Made by a program: the position numbers and the translations under genes. This document shows, piece after piece, positions 6,815 to 14,536 of a stretch of 33,512 bases of DNA (positions within the stretch are counted from its first letter, which is position 1; each line of letters begins with the position of its first letter). The stretch lies in contig SVQK01000017.1 in the NCBI GenBank assembly GCA_015065385.1, positions 1 through 33,512 of the forward strand. The letters are read 5' to 3'. The DNA is from Oscillospiraceae bacterium (GTDB lineage: Bacteria; Bacillota; Clostridia; Oscillospirales; CAG-272). The notes under the pieces are model-generated. The model made no database searches. It was not told the origin of the DNA and saw only the letters and a list, made by a program, of their open reading frames with translations.

Positions 6815-9133
6815 ATGCAGACCAATCTGACGGGACTGGAATTCCAGATCCGCGACATGGCGGCCCGGATCGCCGAGCTGCGCGCCATCGAGGGCTACAC
6901 CGAGGAGGAAATGGCGCAGAAAACCGACGTCTCCGTGGAGGAATACCGGAGCAGCGAGCGCGGGGAGCGGAATCTCACCTTCGCGTTCATCTACCGGTGC
7001 GCGCTGGCGCTCGGCGTGGACGTGACGGATATCATCGAGGGCACGTCCCCCACGCTGGTCGGCCATACGGTCACGAGAAAGGGACAGGGGCAGATCATCG
7101 AGAAGGCCCACGGCATGACGTACCACTCCCTTGCCGGCGCGTTCAAGAACCGGATCTCCGAGCCGCTCTATGTGGTGGCGGAATACACCCCCGGAGCCGA
7201 GCGGCGCGATATCGAGCTGACCACCCACGAGGGGCAGGAGATCGATATCGTCATTAAGGGCGCGCTCAAGGTCCAGGTCGGCGGCCACAAGGAGATCCTC
7301 CGCGAAGGGGACAGCATCTATTACGACAGCGGCACGCCCCACGGCATGGTCGCGGTGGACGGGGAGGACTGCACCTTCTACGCCATCGTCCTCAATCCCG
7401 CGAGGGACTCCAAGGGCGACGCGGATCTGCCGGAATTCTCCCGCAAGCTCATCGAGGCCTCCGGTCCCGCGCCCGAGATCCCGCTCACCGAGGAACGGAT
7501 CTACCGCCGCTATACCAAGGTGGAAAAGGACGCCAACCGCACGCCGGTCAAGATCACCTTCAAAAACACCGAGACCTTCAACTTCGCCTTCGATCTGGTG
7601 GACGAGCTCGGAAAGAAGAAGCCCGACAAGCTGGCGATGCTCTGGGTTTCCGGGGACGGGGAGACCGAAAAGCGGTTCACCTTCGCCGATATGTCCCGCC
7701 TGTCGAACCAGTGCGCGAACTATTTCACCTCCCTCGGGATCAGAAAGGGAGACCGGGTCATGCTCGTGCTCAAGCGGCACTGGCAGTTCTGGTGCGCGAT
7801 GCTGGGCCTGAACAAGCTCGGTGCGATCGCCATTCCCGCCGTCAACCAGCTTTTGTCCCATGACTTCGAATACCGTCTGAACGCGGCGGGCATCACGGCC
7901 TGCCTCTGCACCGCAGACGGGGACACCGCCCATCAGCTGGATATGGCCGCGGAGAAATGCGATGTCTTGAAGACGAAGATCCTCGTCAACGGACAGCGGG
8001 AGGGCTGGCACGACTTCAACGCGGAGTACACCCTCTTCTCCGACCGGTACGAGCGGACGGCGGACAGCCCCTGCGGCGACGATCCCCTGCTCATGTACTT
8101 CACCTCCGGTACGACCGGATATCCGAAGATCGCCGTCCACAACCACAAGTATCCCCTCGGCCACTTCCACACGGCGAAATACTGGCACTGCGTGGACTCC
8201 TCCGACACGGGCCTCCACTTCACCATCTCCGACACCGGCTGGGCGAAGGCCATGTGGGGCAAGCTCTACGGTCAGTGGCTCTCCGAGGCGGCGACCTTCG
8301 TCTACGACTTCGACCGGTTCGACGCCGCGAAGATCCTGCCGATGTTCAAGAAGTACGGCATCACCACCTTCTGCGCGCCGCCCACCATGTACCGCATGCT
8401 CATCAAGGAGGATCTGTCGAAATACGACTTCTCGAGCCTCAAGCATGCCACCACCGCGGGCGAGGCCCTGAACCCGGAGGTCTACCGGAAGTTCGAGGAG
8501 ATCACGGGGCTGCAGATCATGGAGGGCTTCGGACAGAGCGAGTCCACCTGCATGATCGGCAACCTGATCGGCGCGCCGCACAAGCTCGGCTCGATGGGCA
8601 AGCCCTGCCCGATCTACGATATCCACCTTCTGACGCCCGACGGGGAAGAGGCCGCGGTCGGCGAGAGCGGCGAGATCTGCGTCAACGTGAAGGACGGCGC
8701 GCCCTGCGGCCTGTTCACGGGTTACTACAAGGATCCCGAAAAGACGGAGGAGGTCTGGCACGACGGGTTCTACCACACCGGCGACCTCGCGTGGCGCGAC
8801 GAGGACGGCTTCTTCTGGTATGTGGGCCGGATCGACGACGTCATCAAGTCCTCCGGCTACCGGATCGGCCCGTTTGAGATCGAGAACGTCATCATGGAAC
8901 TGCCCTATGTGCTCGAATGCGGCGTCTCCGCGGCCCCGGACGAGATCCGCGGCCAGGTCGTCAAGGCGTCCATTGTCCTGACGAAGGGCACCGAGGGCAC
9001 GGAAGAGCTGAAAAAAGAGATCCAGAACTACGTCAAGAAGAACACCGCGCCGTACAAATACCCCCGGATTGTCGTCTTCCGCGACGAGCTCCCGAAGACC
9101 ACCAGCGGAAAGATCATGAGGAGCAAGCTGTAA
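6815..9133 (+). CDS. HTH-cupin-acyl-CoA synthetase (AMP-forming) fusion
   Basis: I start at ATG 6815 because AGGAGG (6800-6805) precedes it and the longer frame from 6707 would begin inside the T-box; this gives 772 residues. Residues about 10-75 are an XRE-type helix-turn-helix (AELRAIEGYTEEEMAQKT, VEEYRSSERGERNL). Residues about 105-195 are a cupin (HEGQEIDIVIKGALKVQVGG, GDSIYYDSGTPHGMV). From about 225 onward is an ANL-family acyl-CoA synthetase with YFTSGTTGYPK at 428-438, EGFGQSES, YHTGDLAWRDEDGF, the hinge KSSGYRIGPFEIE and the catalytic lysine in PKTTSGK (Lys766). The pattern is closest to medium-chain/aryl acyl-CoA synthetases: acid + ATP + CoA gives acyl-CoA + AMP + PPi. The substrate cannot be read from sequence. 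The HTH and cupin may sense a ligand or control the enzyme's own expression (inference). Two terminators follow. Confidence 0.92.
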   Translation: MQTNLTGLEFQIRDMAARIAELRAIEGYTEEEMAQKTDVSVEEYRSSERGERNLTFAFIYRCALALGVDVTDIIEGTSPTLVGHTVTRKGQGQIIEKAHGMTYHSLAGAFKNRISEPLYVVAEYTPGAERRDIELTTHEGQEIDIVIKGALKVQVGGHKEILREGDSIYYDSGTPHGMVAVDGEDCTFYAIVLNPARDSKGDADLPEFSRKLIEASGPAPEIPLTEERIYRRYTKVEKDANRTPVKITFKNTETFNFAFDLVDELGKKKPDKLAMLWVSGDGETEKRFTFADMSRLSNQCANYFTSLGIRKGDRVMLVLKRHWQFWCAMLGLNKLGAIAIPAVNQLLSHDFEYRLNAAGITACLCTADGDTAHQLDMAAEKCDVLKTKILVNGQREGWHDFNAEYTLFSDRYERTADSPCGDDPLLMYFTSGTTGYPKIAVHNHKYPLGHFHTAKYWHCVDSSDTGLHFTISDTGWAKAMWGKLYGQWLSEAATFVYDFDRFDAAKILPMFKKYGITTFCAPPTMYRMLIKEDLSKYDFSSLKHATTAGEALNPEVYRKFEEITGLQIMEGFGQSESTCMIGNLIGAPHKLGSMGKPCPIYDIHLLTPDGEEAAVGESGEICVNVKDGAPCGLFTGYYKDPEKTEEVWHDGFYHTGDLAWRDEDGFFWYVGRIDDVIKSSGYRIGPFEIENVIMELPYVLECGVSAAPDEIRGQVVKASIVLTKGTEGTEELKKEIQNYVKKNTAPYKYPRIVVFRDELPKTTSGKIMRSKL

Positions 9134-9138
9134 GGGGA

Positions 9139-9162
9139 GCAAATGCTCTGCATTTGCGTTTT
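9139..9162 (+). terminator. Intrinsic terminator after the acyl-CoA synthetase gene
   Basis: GCAAATGC-TCT-GCATTTGC forms a perfect 8-bp stem with a three-base loop, followed by GTTTTT. It begins 6 bases after the stop codon. Confidence 0.9.
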
Positions 9163-9200
9163 TCCTCCGCCGACCGGTCAGGAATGACCGTCGGCTTTTT
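9163..9200 (+). terminator. Second terminator; diverged copy of the dispersed hairpin element
   Basis: GCCGA plus CGGTCA (9169-9180) pairs with TGACCG plus TCGGC (9185-9195) around a GGAA loop, with one bulged C, then TTTTT. It begins with the same tcctccgccg as copies at 4391 and 30841. One stem pair differs on both sides (G-C becomes C-G), so pairing is kept. Confidence 0.85.
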
Positions 9201-9231
9201 CAATTCTTCCGGACTTGTTCCCGTTCGGCTG

Positions 9232-9260
9232 TTGAATTTTGCAATATCATATGGTATAAT
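9232..9260 (+). promoter_or_regulatory. Promoter of the thioredoxin-reductase-like gene
   Basis: -35 TTGAAT (9232-9237), a 17-base spacer and a perfect -10 TATAAT (9255-9260). GGAGG at 9281-9285 precedes the ATG at 9294. Confidence 0.88.
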
Positions 9261-9293
9261 ACTGACAAAACGGAACAAACGGAGGATCCATTC

Positions 9294-10148
9294 ATGATCT
9301 ACGACGCTGCCATTATCGGGACGGGGCCTGCGGGGGTGTCCGCGGCGCTGAATCTCAAAATCCACAACAAGAATTTCATCTGGATCGGGTCGAAGAACCT
9401 GAGCGACAAAATCACCAAGGCGGAGCGCATCGCCAACTATCCGGGCTTCATCAACGCGGCGGGGGCGGAGCTGAACGCGGCGTTCCGGGCGCAGATCGAC
9501 GCGATGGGGATCGAGATCACGGAGGGCATGGTCAACGCGGTCTACGATATGGGGGATCACTACGCCCTCAATCTGGGCGCGGATTTCTGCGAGGCGAAGG
9601 CTGTCGTGCTGACCACCGGGATCGCCATGAAGAACACCCTGCCCGGGGAGGCGGAGCGGGTCGGACGCGGCGTCAGTTACTGCGCAACCTGCGACGGTGC
9701 GCTGTACAAGGGGAAGACCGTCGCCGTCGTATCCACGAACGTGCGGTTTGAGCACGAGGTGAAGTACCTCGCCGAGCTGGCCGCGAAGGTGTACTTCCTG
9801 CCCTCCTACAAGGACGCGGGGACCATCGCGGAGAACGTGGAGACGGTCGCGGCCCGTCCGACCGGGATCGAGGGGGAAAAGAAACCCTTCACCGTGACGC
9901 TCTCCGACGGGGGATCGCTCACCGCCGACGGGATCTTCTTCCTCCGGGATTCCATCTCGCTCTCGACCCTTCTGCCCGGCCTTGCGACCGAGGACGGACA
10001 CATCGCGGTGGACCGCGGCATGGCGACGAATCTCAAGGGCGTGTTCGCGGCGGGAGACTGCACCGGGCGTCCGTACCAGTACACCAAGGCCGTCGGCGAG
10101 GGCAACGTCGCGGCGCACGCGGTGATCGCGTATCTGTCGGAACATTAA
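9294..10148 (+). CDS. Thioredoxin-reductase-like flavoprotein lacking an evident NADPH site
   Basis: This is a 284-residue low-molecular-weight thioredoxin reductase homologue. The FAD-binding motif GTGPAG is at 9-14, the redox-active pair is YCATCDG with Cys130 and Cys133, and the second FAD motif GVFAAGDCTGRPYQ is near 247-260. The segment after CATC, where canonical TrxB has a GGGxSA nucleotide motif and an HRR motif, reads VAVVSTNVRFEHEVKYLAEL here, with neither motif. The protein is also slightly shorter than usual TrxB (about 310). Clostridial ferredoxin-dependent flavin thioredoxin reductases (FFTR) have this architecture, so ferredoxin could be the electron donor (inference). A divergent oxidoreductase with another donor is also possible. 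It is a single-gene unit with its own promoter; no thioredoxin gene is adjacent. Confidence 0.85.
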   Translation: MIYDAAIIGTGPAGVSAALNLKIHNKNFIWIGSKNLSDKITKAERIANYPGFINAAGAELNAAFRAQIDAMGIEITEGMVNAVYDMGDHYALNLGADFCEAKAVVLTTGIAMKNTLPGEAERVGRGVSYCATCDGALYKGKTVAVVSTNVRFEHEVKYLAELAAKVYFLPSYKDAGTIAENVETVAARPTGIEGEKKPFTVTLSDGGSLTADGIFFLRDSISLSTLLPGLATEDGHIAVDRGMATNLKGVFAAGDCTGRPYQYTKAVGEGNVAAHAVIAYLSEH

Positions 10149-10287
10149 ACCGCCTTCACCCGTTTCTAATCAAACCAACACAAAGGTTTTACAGAACGGA
10201 AGCACGGAGGCAAAATTCGTCCGGTACAATGATCCCATAACCGGTTTTGACGGAATCTGACATCATCACAGGAGCGCTGAAAGCTGA

Positions 10288-11328
10288 ATGTCCATCCCCG
10301 CGATACTGAAAATCCTCGTTCCCATCGTCCTCGGCGCGGCCATCGGGTATTTCACGAACGACCTCGCCATCCGGATGCTGTTCCGCCCCCGGAAAGCCGT
10401 CTTCATCGGCAAATGGCAGCTCCCCTTCACGCCCGGGATCATCCCGAAGAATCAGAGCCGGATCGCCGGAGCCGTGGCAAACGCGGTGAGCGGACAGCTC
10501 TTCACGTCGGACGACCTCGTGAACCAGCTCAAGGGCAGCGCGGTCAAGGGGGAGATCGCCGGAAAGCTGGCGGACGCCGTATTCAGCCCCGACCTCAGCA
10601 TCCGCAGCCTCACCGCCCTCGCCGCTCCGGCATCCGAAGAAGAAGAGGCGGAAGAAGCGGAGGACGCGGGCGGAGCAGATCCCTCCCTCCCGGATCCTTC
10701 CGTCGTCACGGACGCGCTGGTGGACACGGAGACCGATCCCTGCGGCGCGGCTTCTTTGGAGGACTGGGAGGAGCAGGAGCCGAAGAGCGCGGCGGAGCGG
10801 GCGGGCAGGTTCGTCGCGGACCGGGTGGCGGAAAAGCTGGCCGAAACCGATCTGCGGGACGCCATCGACGACCTCGTGTGGGAGGGCGTGCAGGAGTACC
10901 GGAAGAATCCCGTGATCGCGCTGTTTCTGAACGAATCCGCGGTCAACTCGATCTGCGAAAAGGTCGAATCCGCGCTCCGGTCCTATGTGAGCGGGGACGG
11001 GAGGCGGGTGATCGCGTCTCTTGTGACGGAGGAGGCCGACCGTCTGGCGGATCTTCCCCTGAGCGAGCTTGCGGACAAGGCCGGACTGGACCGGGACCGG
11101 GTCGCCGGCGCGCTGGGGAGGACGTTCGACCGCTTCATCGAGCAGTTCGGGGCCTCCTTCTCGGAGAAGACGGACATCGGCGGCATCGTGCGGCGCAAGA
11201 TCGAGGAGATGGACGCCGCGCAGCTGGAAGAGCTGGTCATGTCCGTCATGAAGCGCGAATTGCAGGCCGTCATCAACCTCGGCGCCCTCCTCGGAGCCGT
11301 GATTGGGGCGGTCAATATACTGTTTTGA
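10288..11328 (+). CDS. DUF445 family membrane protein
   Basis: This 346-residue protein matches the DUF445 (YheB-like) family. The N-terminal membrane segment reads PAILKILVPIVLGAAIGYFT and is followed by the family signature NDLAIRMLFRP and LPFTPGIIPKNQSRIA. A second hydrophobic segment closes the protein (INLGALLGAVIGAVNILF), so the bulk sits between two membrane anchors. Residues about 113-175 are an acidic, low-complexity insert (EEEEAEEAEDAGG). Members of the family have no firmly established function; a role at the cell or spore envelope has been suggested. The ATG has GGAG about 14 bases upstream. It is separated by 139 bases from the oxidoreductase gene, and I see no clear promoter there, so co-transcription with that gene is possible. 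Confidence 0.87.
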   Translation: MSIPAILKILVPIVLGAAIGYFTNDLAIRMLFRPRKAVFIGKWQLPFTPGIIPKNQSRIAGAVANAVSGQLFTSDDLVNQLKGSAVKGEIAGKLADAVFSPDLSIRSLTALAAPASEEEEAEEAEDAGGADPSLPDPSVVTDALVDTETDPCGAASLEDWEEQEPKSAAERAGRFVADRVAEKLAETDLRDAIDDLVWEGVQEYRKNPVIALFLNESAVNSICEKVESALRSYVSGDGRRVIASLVTEEADRLADLPLSELADKAGLDRDRVAGALGRTFDRFIEQFGASFSEKTDIGGIVRRKIEEMDAAQLEELVMSVMKRELQAVINLGALLGAVIGAVNILF

Positions 11329-11337
11329 AGGGGAGGC

Positions 11338-11466
11338 TCGCAGTCACTGCCTTAGGGTTAGACTTGACGAGATTCTCCTACGGTGAATAAGGCAGGTTCT
11401 GTAAAAGCCTCCCTCTCGGAGGGAGGTGGCACGGCCTGAAAGGTCGTGACGGAGGGAGTGTCAAAC
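11338..11466. repeat. MITE-like intergenic repeat, copy 1 (internally deleted)
   Basis: Bases 11405-11463 are a 59-base perfect match to 11654-11712, and cttgacgagattctcctacg (11363-11382) also recurs at 11631-11650. The shared block contains a perfect triloop hairpin CCTCCCTC-TCG-GAGGGAGG and CACGGCC-TGAAA-GGTCGTG. Relative to copy 2 it lacks the hairpin block after cagtcactgc. Confidence 0.85.
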
Positions 11467-11554
11467 TTCATTTCTCCACCCTCCCTTTCAAAGGGGTTGG
11501 GTGGGGGAGCGAACCGCCGAAACATACTTGTATCGATCCTTTATTGTGTAGCGC

Positions 11555-11715
11555 GACTCCCTCAGTCACTGCGGTGACAGCTCCCTCGGTGCACGAATCT
11601 GACGATTCGTGAGGGAGCCTTGGGGTTGGGCTTGACGAGATTCTCCTACGGACAAGCCTCCCTCTCGGAGGGAGGTGGCACGGCCTGAAAGGTCGTGACG
11701 GAGGGAGTGTCACAC
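11555..11715. repeat. MITE-like intergenic repeat, copy 2, with terminal inverted repeats
   Basis: The left end GACTCCCTCAGTCAC (11555-11569) is an imperfect inverted repeat of the right end GTGACGGAGGGAGTGTC (11695-11711). Inside lie a nested palindrome (GCTCCCTC ... ACGAATC-TGAC-GATTCGT ... GAGGGAGC, about 11579-11619) and the 59-base block shared with copy 1. It holds no open reading frame of note, as expected of a non-autonomous element. Confidence 0.82.
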
Positions 11716-11779
11716 TACATTTCTTGCGGCGGTCAATGGGTGTGAAACTCGCTTACTTCTCAGTATGGATCAAATCAAT

Positions 11780-11827
11780 AAAAATAGCAGGAACGCATTT
11801 TTCCGGTTGAGCGGAGGTGCGTTCCTG
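11780..11827 (-). terminator. Terminator of the aluminium-resistance family gene
   Basis: On the minus strand CAGGAACGCA pairs over 10 bases with TGCGTTCCTG (plus coordinates 11818-11827 and 11788-11797). It is followed by CTATTTTTATT. It lies 9 bases after the stop codon. Confidence 0.87.
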
Positions 11828-11835
11828 TTTTGCTT

Positions 11836-13242
11836 TTATTCTGCTTTGCCCACGCGCTCCCGTGCGATGCGGTCGGCGGCGGACATGACGGCGAGGCGAG
11901 CGCTTTCGTAGGTGAGACCGCCCTGCATGAAGGCGGTGTACGGCGGGCGCATGGGACCGTCGGCGGAGAGCTCGATGGACGCGCCGCCCGTGAACGCTCC
12001 CGCCGCCATGATGACGGGATCGGCGTACCCGGGCATATCCCACGCCTCGGGGGTCACATGGGCGTCGATCGGGCTCGCGGACTGGATCCCCCGGCAGAAG
12101 GCGGTCAGCCCTTCGGGAGAGGCGCATTCCACGCACTGAACGATATCCGCCCGCTCCTCTTCCCACGAGGGGGACGTCCTGTATCCCATCCTTCCGAGCA
12201 GGTACGCGGCGAGGTGCGCGGTTTTCAGAGCCTCAGCCACCGTATGCGGCGCATAGAACAGGCCCTTGATCAGATTCCGGTTCTGGCCGAGGGACGCCCC
12301 GACCTCGAGTCCCACGCCGGGGGAGGTCAGCCGGTTCCCGCAGAGGCGCGCAAGCTCCTCTCCGCCGACGATGTAGCCGCCCACGTCCGCCATGCCGCCG
12401 CCCGGATTCTTGATGAGGGATCCGGCCATGAGATCGGCGGGAGCCTCGTCATCCGCACCGTCCGGCACATAACAGGGCTCCGTCTCCTCGACGAACTCCC
12501 CGTAGCAGTTGTCCACGGCGAAGACCGGCTTCGGGATCCCGAGCTCCCGCGCGGCGTCAAAGACGAATTTTGCCGTGCGGCGGATCTCACGCACCCGGAG
12601 GGACGGCCTGTCCGCATAGCCCCGGGACCGCTGGACGTAGACCATTCTGAGACGGTCCCCGGCCTCCGCCATCGCCTGCTTCACGGCTTCGAGATCCACG
12701 GGACCCGCCGCGCCGCGCGTTTCCTTCAACAGGGGAACGGACCGGAATTCCACGCCCCAGTCCCGGAGGGATCCTTCGGATATGCCGGATCCAGATCCCG
12801 CGTCGGGCTGAGGCCGGTCAAGCGGTTCCCCCCGATCGTCGATCCCGATCACGGGAAGGATCGTGTCGTACGGAACGCCCGTGACGGACAGCATGATATC
12901 CCCCGGACGGAGGACGCCGAAGAGCATCACCGTCAGCGTGTGGGTCCCGGAGAGAAGGGAGGGGCGCATGAACCCCGCCGGAGCCCGGAACACCGCCGCC
13001 GCGAGCCCGTCGATCCGGTCCCGTCCCACGTCGCCGTAGCCGTAGCCGGTGGACGGCGCGAACAGGGATTCCGACACCTGCGCCTCCCGGAAACAGTCGA
13101 GCACATGCTCCGTATTGGCCCGGGCGATCCGGTCGATCCGGCGGAACACTCCGCTCATTTCCTCCTCCGCAAGGTCTGCCGCCCGGCGGATCTCTTCCGA
13201 TATCTGCATCTTCTTCACGCTTTCCGCGGCGGTTTGTCCCAT
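11836..13242 (-). CDS. ynbB: Aluminium-resistance / methionine gamma-lyase family PLP protein (YnbB-like)
   Basis: This 468-residue protein belongs to the aluminium resistance (YnbB) family of fold-type I PLP enzymes, often labelled methionine gamma-lyase family. Supporting strings are STGYGYGDVGRDRID, RPSLLSGTHTLTVMLFGVLRPGD, VYVQRSRGYADRPSL and FAVDNCYGEFVE. The probable PLP lysine lies in MAGSLIKNPGGGMADVGGY. Its true reaction is not known; carbon-sulfur lyase or related cysteine/methionine chemistry is assumed from the family name. It should be cytoplasmic. It has its own promoter (13263-13291), so the mRNA leader is very short, and the ribosome site before the first ATG is weak (GGCGG). 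The Met at residue 12 is a possible alternative start. It follows mutY by 59 bases on the same strand. Confidence 0.87.
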   Translation of the reverse strand: MGQTAAESVKKMQISEEIRRAADLAEEEMSGVFRRIDRIARANTEHVLDCFREAQVSESLFAPSTGYGYGDVGRDRIDGLAAAVFRAPAGFMRPSLLSGTHTLTVMLFGVLRPGDIMLSVTGVPYDTILPVIGIDDRGEPLDRPQPDAGSGSGISEGSLRDWGVEFRSVPLLKETRGAAGPVDLEAVKQAMAEAGDRLRMVYVQRSRGYADRPSLRVREIRRTAKFVFDAARELGIPKPVFAVDNCYGEFVEETEPCYVPDGADDEAPADLMAGSLIKNPGGGMADVGGYIVGGEELARLCGNRLTSPGVGLEVGASLGQNRNLIKGLFYAPHTVAEALKTAHLAAYLLGRMGYRTSPSWEEERADIVQCVECASPEGLTAFCRGIQSASPIDAHVTPEAWDMPGYADPVIMAAGAFTGGASIELSADGPMRPPYTAFMQGGLTYESARLAVMSAADRIARERVGKAE

Positions 13243-13262
13243 CCGCCGTCTCTTTTTTCCGT

Positions 13263-13291
13263 ATTATAACATATCGCCGCCCCGATTGCAA
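13263..13291 (-). promoter_or_regulatory. Promoter of the YnbB-like gene
   Basis: On the minus strand -35 TTGCAA (13286-13291), a 17-base spacer and -10 TATAAT (13263-13268). The -10 box is only 20 bases from the ATG at 13242. Confidence 0.82.
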
Positions 13292-13301
13292 CCGGAGCGC
13301 G

Positions 13302-14411
13302 TCACCGCAGCTTTCTCATCCACGCGCGGAAGGCGGTGGGGACGGCCAGTGTTTCCCGGATCGCCGCGGCCTCCGCCCAGACTTCATCTGGGGGATTTTT
13401 AGGATTTTCGTTCTGCGGCGCGGGGACGGGAAGGTCGATCTCGAACCCGAACATCTGCCACTCCACATGGGTGAAAAGGTGCTTCGCCGCGCCGAGATAC
13501 GCCGGAGAGGGCACGGGGTCCGTTTCGCCGGCGATCCCCGGGATCAGCAGATCCAGCGCGCGCCGGACGTCCCCGTTTTCGGGAAAAGCCATGCGCCCGG
13601 GGAGGGACGGGAACTCAAACAGCCCGCGCAGAAGCCCCTCCTTCCGCCGCCTGAGCAGATACTTCCCGTCCGATGCGCGGAGCAGGAACACCGACCGCTC
13701 CTCGACGCGCCGCTCCTTTTTCGGCGAGCGGACCGGATAGCGGGAGACCGTCCCCGAAGCGCGCGCGCGGCATAATCCCGCGAGGGGGCACGATCCGCAC
13801 GACGGCGGGCCCGAGGGGGGACAGACGGCCTCTCCCAGCTCCATCAGCCCTTCGGTGAAGAGCGCGGCGTCCCGCCCCATCGGATAGATCCGGGAGAGCG
13901 CGTCCGTTACGGCCTTTTTCGTCGCGGGCAGGGTCACGTCGTCCTCGAGAGCGGCCAGGCGGGCGATCACCCGAAGTACGTTTCCATCCACGGCGGGCTC
14001 CGGCAAACCGAAGGCAATGGACGCCACCGCCCCCGCCGTGTAGTCCCCGATCCCGGGCAGGCTCCGGAGCAGGGCGGCGTCGGGGGGGAGCGATCCTCCG
14101 TAGTCCCGCGCGATGATGACGGCGGCCTTTTTCAGATTCCGCGCCCGGGAGTAGTAGCCGAGGCCCTCCCAGAGCTTCATGAGCCTGTCGTCCGGCGCGG
14201 CGGCGAGCGACGCGGGATCGGGAAAGGCTTCGAGAAAGCGGCGGTAGTACGGGATCACGGCCTCGATGCGCGTCTGCTGGAGCATGATCTCCGAAAGCCA
14301 GATCTTGTAGGGATCGGACGTCTCGCGCCACGGAAAGGTCCTCCCGTTTTCCGCAAACCACGCGCATACCGCCGGAACCAGCTCCGCGGGCAAATTCAAT
14401 TCAACCGACAT
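13302..14411 (-). CDS. mutY: A/G-specific adenine DNA glycosylase MutY
   Basis: This 369-residue protein is a standard MutY, which removes adenine mispaired with 8-oxoguanine in base-excision repair. The catalytic glutamate is Glu41 in LSEIMLQQT. The helix-hairpin-helix is LPGIGDYTAGAVAS (about 118-131), and the catalytic aspartate is Asp142 in PAVDGNVLRV. The [4Fe-4S] cysteines follow as C-x7-C-x2-C-x5-C (VCPPSGPPSCGSCPLAGLC), one residue longer in the first gap than the usual C-x6. Residues about 240-365 form the C-terminal NUDIX-like 8-oxoG recognition domain (LLRRRKEGLLRGLFEFP, HLFTHVEWQMFGFE). GGAGG lies 4 bases before the ATG. No clear promoter is visible between it and the terminator upstream. 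Confidence 0.96.
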   Translation of the reverse strand: MSVELNLPAELVPAVCAWFAENGRTFPWRETSDPYKIWLSEIMLQQTRIEAVIPYYRRFLEAFPDPASLAAAPDDRLMKLWEGLGYYSRARNLKKAAVIIARDYGGSLPPDAALLRSLPGIGDYTAGAVASIAFGLPEPAVDGNVLRVIARLAALEDDVTLPATKKAVTDALSRIYPMGRDAALFTEGLMELGEAVCPPSGPPSCGSCPLAGLCRARASGTVSRYPVRSPKKERRVEERSVFLLRASDGKYLLRRRKEGLLRGLFEFPSLPGRMAFPENGDVRRALDLLIPGIAGETDPVPSPAYLGAAKHLFTHVEWQMFGFEIDLPVPAPQNENPKNPPDEVWAEAAAIRETLAVPTAFRAWMRKLR

Positions 14412-14445
14412 AAAACCTCCGTTTCCCCTGCCTGACCGCCGCGCC

Positions 14446-14478
14446 TCAAAAACAGCCCCCGGATGTTGATCCGGAGGC
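14446..14478 (-). terminator. Terminator of the duplicated-domain lipoprotein gene
   Basis: On the minus strand GCCTCCGGAT-CAAC-ATCCGGGGGC forms a 10-bp stem (plus 14455-14478), followed by TGTTTTTGA. It separates the lipoprotein gene from mutY. Confidence 0.88.
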
Positions 14479-14536
14479 CGGTTCCCGCGATTGGGACGAA
14501 CCGCGGTTGTTCAAACCTGTCCGCGCGATGCGCTTC

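Larger units (their letters stand above)
11329..11835. other. Gene-free repeat region between DUF445 and the PLP-family gene
   Basis: About 500 bases without a credible gene. Besides the two MITE-like copies it holds a hairpin CCACCC/GGGTGG around 11476-11513 between them, and the terminator of the minus-strand gene at the right edge. Confidence 0.8.

Noticed and set aside
6773-9142. A 789-residue minus-strand ORF
   Set aside because: It is antisense to the acyl-CoA synthetase, whose motifs are unmistakable; the antisense frame lacks stops because of high GC content.
10149-10287. A promoter for the DUF445 gene
   Set aside because: TACAAT at about 10225 has no -35 box at the right distance.
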